A stretch of DNA of 64,000 nucleotides, taken from positions 62,001 through 126,000 of the forward strand of contig CALSFV010000017.1 in NCBI GenBank assembly GCA_943737045.1. The letters run 5' to 3'. Origin of the DNA: Parapristionchus giblindavisi (Eukaryota; Nematoda; Chromadorea; Rhabditida; Diplogasteridae). This document shows, one piece after another, positions 12,651 to 24,600 of the stretch. Positions within the stretch are counted from its first letter, which is position 1. Each line of letters opens with the position of its first letter. A model generated the notes under the pieces. The model was given only the letters and a program-made list of their open reading frames with translations. It had not been told where the DNA came from and searched no databases. The position numbers and the translations under genes are program-made.

Positions 12651-15600
12651 ATGGTAAGTGGATTATTATCGATTTTCTTCATTTAGTACGGCGTCGTGCA
12701 TAACCTCAAACTAGTCCTGAATACAAATAATTGTCACGCATTTGATTTAGCTAAAGATATAGTAGGATACTAGTGATCTTGAATCCTGATTGGTGAAAAT
12801 TAGGGATTAAAGTTTAAAAAAGGAATTATTGATTGATTGCAGGCATCGGAGGACGTCTCAGTCGATGTGGATACAACGTCGTTGAGAATCAAGGTAAGAG
12901 TGTACTTGAGAAAGAATTACTTTTACTACTGTCAGAATAACTCACATCTGACTGTTACATCTTTATCGAGTCTTTTGTGTGTGACAACTAATAGTGGAAT
13001 TTTATATCGAATGTAAAATTTCCCTTCAGAATTGTTGTTGGTTCAATGTAAATATAATATTAAGTATTTTTATATTAAATATATTTCAAATATATTATTT
13101 TGTTATTGTCATAATTTTCAGTGTACGATTCCGGCGAAACTACGGAAAGTACCCACAGATGAGAAAAGTTTCGATTCCAGGGTACTGTATTCTCCTCAAA
13201 TCATTTCACTCTTTGTCATTCTCTCGTAGAACTGATCCCGACAGTTTTACAACTAAAATAACCCTCTTCAGAATTGTTTGTTGTTGGTTGAATATAAATA
13301 TAATATTTTATATTTTGTTATTTTCAGTGTACGAATCGGGCTGAACTTCACAACCAATCGGTGCTTGAAACAGTCAATTCGATTCATGGAATCTTCCTGG
13401 TACGCGCATTAATTGAAATGCATTGTGGCACATTAAATTCCAAGCATACTAAACAAAATTACAAACATACTAAAAGTGAATTGAAACGGTTGACTACGAC
13501 GAAAAAGTTGGTAAAATATCATAGAATATTGGCCTGCATTGTACGTTTTCAGTATATCCATGAAAGGTGGTAAATCGTTTATCGGCAGATGTGACGTCAC
13601 AAGAATGCATACGATGTTTGGCAAAGTTTCTAACTACGGTTGTAACGTCACGTTTGCAGACAAACTGTTTTGTTGGCTCTGTTCACAGATTAGATTTCCT
13701 TTTGATCCATGAAATCTAACATGCTTCAAAATTATTCGCAACAGTTGGTTATTCACCATAAAAGAGGCAAACATATAATTTCTCAGGTAATGTGTTAATT
13801 TTCCGAAAAAAACACGCGGAAAAGCAAAGGGTCTTTAGTTTTCCGTCTTGAAAAAAACACTGTAAACAGCTACTACATTGGTTCCCTAACTAGCTTCAGA
13901 CTTGAAACTTGTTTATGAATTCAAATCACGTGAAAGATTATAAACGAAGTTTCAAGGCTCTCGCTCTACTACGAAAGGGAATATTTGCTTTTTACATAAT
14001 TTTTTTAGAAAAAAAAATGAAATGTATATAAAAATCAAAAAAAAACTAACACACTTTTTCTAGAAAATGAACAAATCACAAAATGAAATGAAATGAGTGA
14101 AATCAAACTTATAAGGTTTGAGAAGGGAATGGACTTTTTTCAGCAATGCTTCAAGGGTTGGCTTGAATTGAAACAACTTCGCAACTGCACGGAGGCCGTA
14201 TCGATCAAGGAAGCCTACGAGTTCATAGCTGAGGTATACGGTAGTTCATGCGTTCATAGCTAAGGTATACGGTAGTTCATGCATTCGTAGTTGAGGTATA
14301 CGGTAGTTCATGCGTTCATAGCTTCAAAAAGATTGTTTGACTTTACATTGTCTAGTTAGCATAAGATTAAATGATGTTCAAGAGAAATTTTTTGAATGGC
14401 AGTCTCCCTTTGAAATTTCATCGATCAATCGATAATATTGTTCAACCAATAATGGCCGTTCAGGTGGCACCATTCACATTGGAAGGTAAACCCATCCCGG
14501 CAATCGTCCTCTTCCTAATCATCAAGGACTTTTTCAACCATGTAAAACAACGGTGAGGTTATTTCTATAATACTTCGAAAAGTTGAACGTAAAAGCGACA
14601 GACTCTCTGTGGATGTTTTTTGTACGCGGTGCAGTAATACTGCAATATTGTTGGAGCAGGAACGTTCTTTAATTTGTGCTTAAAAGAGAATAGTCTCAAA
14701 ATACCATGGGCATTTTGTTTTGGTAATATATCACGAGAAGTGGATTGATTTTGGACTGGAAATCCGTTTAATCGAAAAAATGAATAATGAGAATTTTCAT
14801 TTGGACGGTGTACTAGGTGAACCCAAGTTTCAGCACTCTTATCAGTGAGACTTGTAGTGTTTGTTTGTTTCAAGGCACTCATCCATTCTTGTACATATAC
14901 TCTAACAATGAGTCCGTTCTACCCGGTCGTACATAAATAACCAAATTTAATTAATCCTGTCTCACCGATTTTTTCTCTCAATGTGTCCTGCTTTGCAAAT
15001 TACTTTTTAAACCATATTTGAACAATCTTTATCCAGAATTCGTGAATACTCCAGGTATAAACATTGCAGAAAGATGTGTGAAGCAGGGATGTGCGAAAAA
15101 AGAAATTCGAAAAAAATCGAAAAATTCGAAAAAAAATATTTAAACGATGTTTTCTGTTTCATAAACATCAATGCGCTAAGTTTTACTATTGAAATAATGG
15201 AAACACAAGAATTACAAGTGTGATTCTTAAAGATGGAGACCCACGAGTTTTTTCGTAATAAGACTGTTCGGATAGTATGATAGATATTCATCACACGAAT
15301 CGAAAGACATATCTGATATTAATTCCCGATATGTTTAAAGCTCACTATGAGCAATGAAAGTACAACTTTCAAGGCATGTAGAGAGTGCTCATCGAATTTG
15401 CATACTTTCTCTCTCATTTTCTCATTATCCCTTACGCCAATTACCATATAATATAAACAATAGCCAGCATGCTTTTCGTGGCGGGAGTCAGTCATGCCAA
15501 CTCATGGGTCCCCTTCTTTAATTGAAGCCGCTTACATGATAAAATATATTTTTTGGTCGAGTGAAGTTGTCATTTTTGTTTCAAAATTTTTATTTTTTTC

Positions 15601-18600
15601 AAAAAAGTGTCATAAATTTTTGAAAATTTGTCCTTTTTTGCGTAAAAGTATTTTTCGATTTTTTCGAATTATTTTCGAAAAATTTTTCGTCGAAAAACTT
15701 TTTCGAGAAAGTATCGAAAAATCGAAAAAATCGAAAAATCGAAAAACGAAAAATGCACATCCCTGGTGTGAAGCAAACAATTATGTAGATTTTTGGTAAA
15801 TTTGTTTAAAAACATTTTTCCTTGTGAGGCCAGTCATACTCGCAGATTTGCTGAATACAGATTTATGCGGATATTCCACGAGTTTACCCTGAATGAACTT
15901 ACATATTATTCAGTAAATTTCGACGAGATATGATGCCCGTACTGTTCATCTCCTCGCCCCACTTCTTCACCGACGAATGCATGTCAGTTTTGATCTTTGA
16001 TCTTTGATCCCTGATCTTTAGAACTTTATTTTGATCTGTGATCTTTTTAGCCCCGAACATGAGCAGTTGCTCCAGTCGGTCTACTTTGGCAACATCATCA
16101 ATAGCGGCACGATGGCCGTACATTGGACCGTGAGTGTAGTTTTTAAGGCATCCAAATATTTCCATTCGAAATAGTTAGAATAGTTGATCTCACGTTAGTA
16201 AGCTCAAAAAACTGATCAGAAATATGTATTTGAAAGTTTGAAACGTCGCTCTGGTAGGAAGTTGGATTACTATAGCCTGCTCCACACCACGGGCGAGGTT
16301 TTGGAAATCTAGTATGTTAACTCCATCGAAAAGCTTTAAAAAACCCATTATTGAGTTTTATTGTTCATGATCCCCACTGATTTCAATTAGTCTCCAAAGA
16401 GTTGGTGTGGCAATTAGGAAAAGGCTCACGCTAATTGGAGCAGACTGCAGTTTTCTTTTAACTGCGCCGTTCTTCTTACCAGAGAATTCTTATGATATAA
16501 GATTTATATATTTCGATACAGAATTTCAAGCTCTTTTATATGAGATCAACTTATTTTTCGTTTCCCGGTCCCTTTAAATGTATGAACTTTGATCTTCACA
16601 GGTCGAGTTTGGCTTTCGAGATAGGAAGAAGGGCCCCGGTCTGAACACTCAACGTCTGATGGCGCACTTTGAATACGGTATTGAAAACATACTGCAAGGA
16701 TTACGGTATTGATAACCAATCGATATCTGTTTCTATCGTTCAGATCGCGCCTGTATATCAATTCGATTCAAAAACGTCGAAAGGGATAACAGAAGTGAGG
16801 TCAGGGAAGCCGTCATGACCGCTGAATATACCATCAAGGTACGGTTACTGTAATTTTGTGATTATCGATTGATCAATCTTTGCTTTTCATTTAATTGCAT
16901 GGTACTGTAGTTCTTCAGGAATATAATATATTGGATCGGTTGTTTTATTGATTTTAGGTGATTTTATCGATTGATTGTTTAATTTCAGTTTTATTTCTCG
17001 GCTATTCGTCGCATTATCGTGGATCAGGATGACTCCCGTAGACGGATACACTTTGAGGTTAGGTTCGATAAGGGGCGTGGCCTATCGAGATCATACATTG
17101 GTTCAATCGTGTTTTTACACCTTAACCTCCTCAGCAGTTACGGCGTAGGTTACGGCGTAGACACGTAAGGCAAATGCAACGATGCATTGCATAGCTATAC
17201 TTCCAGTTGAGTTGCCCACCTTATCTGCACTCATTCATTCCGCGTGGGGACCGTCCTCACGAGCGGTTCGGTGACGGAAACCGCATAAAGTACCTGAACC
17301 GTGGCGACGAACCCGAACCCCGCGACGTAAGTGGTCATCCCGCTACCGTATACCCAAAAGATACGGTTGGGTCACGTTCAAGATATCTCTTTCCAGGATG
17401 GACCAGAGTACGCAAGCGAATCGGCGATCTCCGAGAGTACGGTAGTCACCATTGAATTTCCACCCGAGAGAACGGCTGTAGAGGTAAGATTGATTGAAGT
17501 ATTGATCTAATATGTCTTGAACAAGGCTACGGTACCTTTCCTTGTTTGCTGAACTACACCTCTTCCGTTTTAATGCATAATTCAAAGAACTTTGAACTTT
17601 TGCATTTTACGAGACATAAAGATCACAATGCCATTTTTCAGGACGAATATAGGTACTTCGAGATAATCTCCCGTCTTCGAATACGTGTCGGTATGCCGAT
17701 CGAATGTGCTTGTATGGATCTAATACGAATGCATATTGGTTAGTCTTTCCTCGATACCATCCCATGATTATTCTTTTCTTACACTTCGATTTATACAGTA
17801 TCGCCAGAAAGTAATCGGACACTTTTTATTTTTTTTTATAACTTTTGATCCAGGAAAGCAATCAAGCTGATCTTTTCAGCCAATGTGCAGAATTTATCAA
17901 GCAATACAACCCTGATATGTTGGTGTTATTAAATCAATTCACTGTTGCGTAATGATGATTTTTTAGTGAAATGTCCTGTTCTTCTGAAACATTATGAGAG
18001 TGGAGACACCCACTAGGGCTGCACAGTCACACAATCCGGAATGGCTTCGATTCCGATTTCAAGTTGTAGCAGGGTCGCAACTTTGACCCCCAAAATTTAT
18101 AACTCAGCTTCTAGATGTGCCAACGACCCGTTCTACAGGGTGGGGATTAATTATGGTGACACCATAAAAAACGGAATATCTTTTTTTCAGAAATATCGAG
18201 TTCCGTTCAAATGCATGTAAAATAATCTTCAAACATCTGGGAATACAATAGAACAATCATTGTCCGATTCTGCCTTCATTGGGCTTGATGACGTCCTTGA
18301 GACGGGAGGCGGACGGATCTCTAATTGTACGCGGGTAGGGCAGACCCTCATGATCGTGTTCTCCGATCAGAAGCTGTTCATCGTTCAAGCCACCTATAAC
18401 CCCCAGAGTTACCGAATGCTTACTACGGACTCCAAGGCCGCTAATTACAATGGTGGGATTGTCCATACCACCTCCAAACCCTTAAAAACTAATGCTTTTG
18501 GCAGGGATTTTCGCCGCCGTAAAGTTTTTGTGAATCCGGGCGCCAAGATCAACAAGGAGTGACCTGAGAAGATAGTCAAGGACACATAGCTCCCCTGAAC

Positions 18601-21600
18601 CCGTTCCCACTTCGAAAACTGTTCGTGGACTTCCGAGCAGGATGGAACGCCAGTTTATAAGGAAAAGATCGTCAATACGAGGTGAAAGGAGCAGTTTCCC
18701 GAATTCATCCGATAAGATTATTGGCTGCCTCCTAGCCCGATCTCATCCCCAGGTCTACTCACCCTGGGGCACCTTGGAGGATAGGTCCTGTACTACTCCC
18801 CACCCAAAACTGGAGTCCCTGAAGAAATCCTTGGAGAAGGAGCGATCGAAGATGAACACCACCTACCTGCGTACAGTGAGAGAGTCGTACCCCTCTCGTC
18901 TCAAGGACGTCATCAAGCCCAATGGAGGCAGAATCGGGCAATGATTGTTTTATTGCATTCCCAGATGTTTAAAGATTATTTGGTATACATTTGAACGGAA
19001 CCCGACATTTTTCAGAAAAGTTATTCCGTTTTTATGGTGTCACCATAATTAATCCCCACCCTGTATGTGCTGAAATGATACTAGTGGCCAGTAATCTTTA
19101 TCCCCAGACGGTAGTCATACCTCGCCATTAGCCCTCAGGGCATAAAAAGCAATTTTATTGGAAGGACTGATTTTACGACCCTACCGTTCGGAGGGCGGGT
19201 CTTCTAAAATTATGATTCCTGCGCAAGCAACTTTGCAATATAATATATATATATGTATATATTATATATTTATTTCCCTTATTTTGGTTTGGTTCCGATT
19301 CCTTTCAGACCCGTAGCAAAAGTTCTGCTGAGGTCTACTCGGTGTGCGCTCTTGCGCTTTCTAACTGACTATTTTCGTCCCTGGGTCTCTATCGATGAAA
19401 TTTCTTATTTTCAAAGCTCCAATATATGTTAGAGATGTTGACAAAAGTTTTTACTATGTTGTTGAAACGGGTCGGAAAGGAATCGGAACTAAACCAAAAT
19501 AAGGGAAATAAATATATGATATATTGCAACGCTGCTTGCGCAGAAACCACAATTTTAGAAGACCCGCTTACTGAACGGTAGGGTCTCAAAATCAGTGCTC
19601 CACAAAAAAAAGATTTTATGCCCTGAGGGCTAATGACTAGCTACGACTACCGTAATCTGGGGATAAACATTACTGGACACTAGCATCATTTCAGCACATA
19701 GAACGGGTCGATAGCACATCTAGAAGCTGAGTTATAAATTTTGGGGGTCAAAGTTGCGGCCCTGCTACAGCTTGAAATCGGAATCGGAGCAATTCCGGAT
19801 TGCTTGACTGTGCAGCCCTAGTGTATGTCTCCACTCTCACAATGTTTCAGAAGAACACGACATTTCACTAAAAAATTGAAAATTTTCAAAATAGTGTATT
19901 TCGATTGCATCATCATTACGCAACAGTGAACTGATTTAATAACACCAACACATCAGGGTTGTATTGCTTGATAAATTCTGCACATTGGCTGAAAAGATCA
20001 GCTTGATTGCTTTCCTGGATCAAAAGTTATAAAAAAATTAAAATGTGTCCGATTACTTTCTGGCGATACTGTATGTAGAAGTATTTTTCCCAGAATGGAA
20101 TGACCGGCGCCCACAATCATTTTTCCCAGCTTTTTTCCCCACAATTCCCAGCTGTGAGAGGCGAGGAGCAATATTTTAATTAGACTCTTCGTTGCATTAT
20201 CTGAAGGCGATATTTTGAAGAAACATTTATCAGGTCTAAACTCGCCATACGTCAAATCTCCGCTTTCCTGCCCTGCGTTCCTAGAACGCATTGAATATGT
20301 GAGTGTTTGCTGATCTTTGATCTCTACTAATGATTCCTACCTTGATCTTTGATCTTTGAGGCATCACCGCAACCCGCGAAGAAGAAGGACAAGCCATGGG
20401 CAGGCCAGTTCAAGCTACGATATCTCATCGAAGCTCTGCTTAGTCGAGGTATCATTTGATAATATTTCTTATTCTGTTTTAGTCTCCCTCTCTCTTGTCA
20501 GATATTTGGGAAATTTGACCCACCAGCCTTTCTGGGCGTTTTCTTCTTGGCGTTTCAGTTTTTTGTCGTCGTCAGGGAGCGATTGAACGGCCGCTGACCA
20601 GACATCTAAATTCATATATTTTAATTTCCCGCAGTTTAATTTCAATCCCAAGGAAGACTTCCCCGATCGTTCCAAGACCCTCAGAATGCTTTCCGAAATT
20701 CCCTGAGGATAGAGTATTTTAGGGGCCAAAGTGAAGGACCAATTGTTGGTGAATCCGGAGAATTGGACGACCTTTCTCAAAATTATCTGCAAGCAATACA
20801 AGAAGAATCAAGCGGTAAGCGATCAGACAAATGTGACGTCACGAGCAACGGACCAAAAAAACCTCACGATCCTAGTGACAATGACATCATTTTGTCGACA
20901 AACAGTCAGCGACGTTCATGCATACGGCTACTGAAGTCGCTTCCATTTATTCTGACAAACTGACAAAGATGACGTCACAAACGTTAGATCGTCTAATATA
21001 AACACTACTGTGATAGTGGCGTCACACAATTGGCATGTTTTTTAAAGCTCTCTGCGATTGACCAAAACAAAAATAAATAGGGGATCACCAAACATTTGAA
21101 TATTGTATTTATTACAGAAAACGCTAATCGTCATTGAGAATTTGATGAATCGCATCGATGAAATGGTGTTTCCAGTGAGTTTCACGGTTTTATTGGGTCT
21201 ACAAATCTTTGGAAATCAATTTTTGTATTTCAATTCAATTATCCAACATGCATGAACCATTTTAATACTTTTCGAACTAGAATAAAGCAATAAATGTGTT
21301 GAATTAATCAATATTATTGATTCAATAATAATCAATCAATAGTGTAATCTTTGAGATCCAATCGATATTCACCCTTCTCCTGGAGGAATTTCGTGCATAC
21401 GAGGAGAATAAACGCGTAGCCGATGCCCAATTGGGAGTGGAAGCGAGAGAAAAGAATATGGAAAATGATGGATATGTTAAAGTACGAAAGGTATGGATAT
21501 TTTCATTATATATGATTACATTATCACTTTGACTTTATTTCGGAGCGACGTACCTTTCAAAAAAGTTGATATATTGTAAACTTATTGATCAATAATAGAA

Positions 21601-24600
21601 TAACACAACCAACCTTTACTGTCGTGATTTAGTACTAATATTTTAAATATGCTAAAAAAGAAAAAAAAGAAAAGTAGAGAAAACTCTCCTCGGTTTACGC
21701 AATCTCTCATCCCTTTTTCTTTTCTTTTCTTTACGGTACTTCTGATCACTACATTATACTGATCTACCTGTTCATCTCGGGTCGTAACCATGTGAGCGAA
21801 AGACATTTGCGCCACACGAAGAGAACGGACATTTGCGCCAGTTACCAATTGCGCCGAGCTACATTTGCGCCGAGGGACATTTGCGCCAAGGTACATTTGC
21901 GCCAGTACCAAATGCGCCGGAACCAAATGCGCCGATGGACATTTGCGCCGAGGTACATTTGCGCCAGTACCAAATGCGCCGGAACCAAATGCGCCGAGGG
22001 ACATTTGCGCCGAACTACATTAGCACTAGAATCCAATACGACTCCCTGTCTTTTATTTTATTTTCTTGTCTCATCATTTTTGTTGCAATTGCTTCAAAGC
22101 TGTGATCTATATATTACGGTGTTTCCATCCACCTTTCCAGTATATTATGTTTACTTCCCCAAATATCGCAATTTTTTATTTGTCTAACAAGGGGATGGTC
22201 GCAACTGGTCCTGGCCATATGAGATGGCAATAACATGACTAGGATCAGTTTTCGATGCTGATTACGAGTCCGTATTCAGAAAATGCCTAATCGGCCTCTT
22301 TTCCGAGAAAATCGGTACTGAAAATTGGCTTATTAATTCGAAAATTCGTGTAGTTTCCTTTAAAAACTATCTGGATGGCATCGGAAAGATCCGGCAATGT
22401 AAGGTAAACTATTGCGAGAGTTTATAGATGAGTTCACCAGCCCACCCGGACGGTTTGCGCAGGAAACCACACGAATTTCCGAACTAAAATATCGATTTCC
22501 TCGAAAATCAGGTCGATTAGGCACTTTCTGAAAACGGATTCGTAATCAGCATCGAAACTGATCCTAGTCATGTTGTTGCCATCTCATATGGCCAGGACCA
22601 GTTGCGACCATCCCCTTGTAAGAAACGATAAATATATATTATTAATATTTCACAAGGCTTCAACAAGTTTCAACTTTAGTTTAGCTTTTCGATAGACCTT
22701 CAAGGTGTTGGATATAACTTCTACCCATCAAGGTGTTGGATAGAACTTCCACCATTAGCAACTGCCATTAATCTTTTTTCTCTATTAGCCTTTTGAATAG
22801 ATCCTTCTTTCTTATATTGGTATAACAGTAGGTTTTGAGCTGTTGCTTGTTCAAACAAAAGTTCAACAGATTCGGCATGCTTGAGCAGACCTTCGGCTAG
22901 GCGTGTTGATAGAGAGTGGCTCGCAATATACGGTGCACCAAGTGCCGTACAAAATATCATGGACTATTTTTTAATCAAAAAGAAAACTATACATCGCACA
23001 CAGATGGGCGTATTGACCTGTATTTTAAAATGATTTTAAATTTTAAAAGAAATTTTAAAATTCCGGCGCAAATATCCCTCGGCGCAAATGTCCCCCGGCG
23101 CATTTGGTTCTGGCGCAAATGTCCCTCGGCGCATTTGGTTCCGGCGCAAATGTCCCTCGGCGCATTTGGTTCTGGCGCAAATGTCCCTCGGCGCATTTGG
23201 TTCTGGCGCAAATGTCCCTCGGCGCATTTGGAACTGGCGCAAATGTCCCTCGGCGCATTTGGAACTGGCGCAAATGTCCCTCGGCGCATTTGGAACTGGC
23301 GCAAATGTCCCTCGGCGCATTTGGTTCTGGCGCAAATGTCCCTCGGCGCATTTGGTTCTGGCGCAAATGTCCCTCGGCGCATTTGGTTCTGGCGCAAATG
23401 TCCCTCGGCGCATTTGGTTCTGGCGCAAATGTCCCTCGGCGCATTTGGTTCTGGCGCAAATGTCCCTCGGCGCATTTGGAACTGGCGCAAATGTCCTTCA
23501 GCGCATTTGGTAATGGCGCAAGTATACCTCGGCGCATTTGGGACCGGCGCAATTGATGCATTCGGCGCAAATGTCTTTCGCTCACATGGTTACGACCCGT
23601 TCATCTCATAGGTGGTCATCACTCCCACTCGCATCATTTACATCGCTCCCGAACAGATTATGGGTAATCGAGTACTGCGAAAGTTCAATGCTGATGGGAC
23701 ACAGATTATACGCGTCCAGTTCAGGTACGGTTATTACTGTAGTGTGATTACGGTAGACGTACTGTACATACACTACTGCTCGTTTGTTAGCAATGACGTA
23801 TTGTACGGTTTTGAATTCATGGTTTACTATAGTTTGGTGGCTATTGATTACGATAGATTGTCTGATTCAGGGACGACGACGCTCAACAGATGCGAACACC
23901 TACTACAGGCGAGAAATTGATAAAGAAAACGGTTGAGAAAGCACTCAAAGATGGAATTATTGTAGGAGGTCAGGGGGAATACTATACAGTACAGCCCGGT
24001 CGTGTTTTGTACACATTCTGCGCTCCGCGCCGCTGCGGGGCGCATTTGGACGCATCACTTATTTCCTTTGCGTATGAATATTTTTGAATTCTCAAAGTCT
24101 TAATCATGAGTTTCCGTGATAAAAAGTTATTTTAATGACTAAAGAAACTGAAACAAAATTTTTATTAATGAGAAAAAACAATTAAAAGGCAAATCACACT
24201 GGTCCGAAAATGATGGGTACTGTAAATTTTAAAATAGGTCTTACGGCGATCGTGCGATCGATACGCAATATTACAGTATACCTTTCCAGTAAATTAATAG
24301 AGATAATTTTCGGACCAGTGTGATTTGCCTTTTAATTGTTTTTTCTCATTAATAAAAATTTTGTTTCAGTTTCTTTAGTCATTAAAAGAACTTTTTATCA
24401 CGGAAACTCATGATTAAGACTTTGGGAAGTCAAAAATATTCATACGCAAAGGAAATAAGTGATGCGTCCAAATGCGCCCCGCAGCGGCGCGTAGCGCAGA
24501 ATGTATACAAAACACGACCGGGCTGTACTGTATTACTAATATTGTAATGATTTTGTTTCAAGTATAGGACTGTTTAAAAAGTTGCAAAACGATAAAAGCT

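Larger units (their letters stand above)
17796..20071. mobile_element. Tc1/mariner-like palindromic element in RdRP gene 2 intron, with nested element
   Basis: Inverted ends start CAGTATCGCCAGAAAGTAAT and are flanked by TA (17794-17795, 20072-20073), the Tc1/mariner target duplication. The arms match over several hundred bases on each side. The interior carries a second complete element at 18136-19063. Insertion enlarges the intron 17739-20158 to about 2.4 kb. No intact transposase remains in the outer element. Confidence 0.9.
21779..23598. mobile_element. Mutator-like fold-back element with minisatellite arms, in RdRP gene 2 intron
   Basis: Inverted ends GGGTCGTAACCATGTGAGCG / revcomp are flanked by an exact 9-bp direct repeat GTTCATCTC (21770-21778, 23599-23607). 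A 9-bp target duplication with long inverted repeats is typical of Mutator-like elements. Both arms are made of tandem GGCGCAAATG / GGCGCATTTG motifs. A Tc5-like MITE (22188-22618) is nested between the arms. The right target duplication ends only 4 bp before exon 23612. There is no transposase. Confidence 0.85.

Noticed and set aside
20630..20722. Apparent exon with in-frame TGA and TAG before exon 20723, suggesting a broken RdRP gene 2
   Set aside because: Joining donor 20448 to acceptor TTTTAG at 20722 gives [13 protein letters not shown] in phase, matching the family; the stops are intronic.
23055..23611. Long overlapping reading frames of 130-231 codons on both strands
   Set aside because: They consist of the 31-bp minisatellite, which lacks stops in all frames, and lie inside an RdRP intron.
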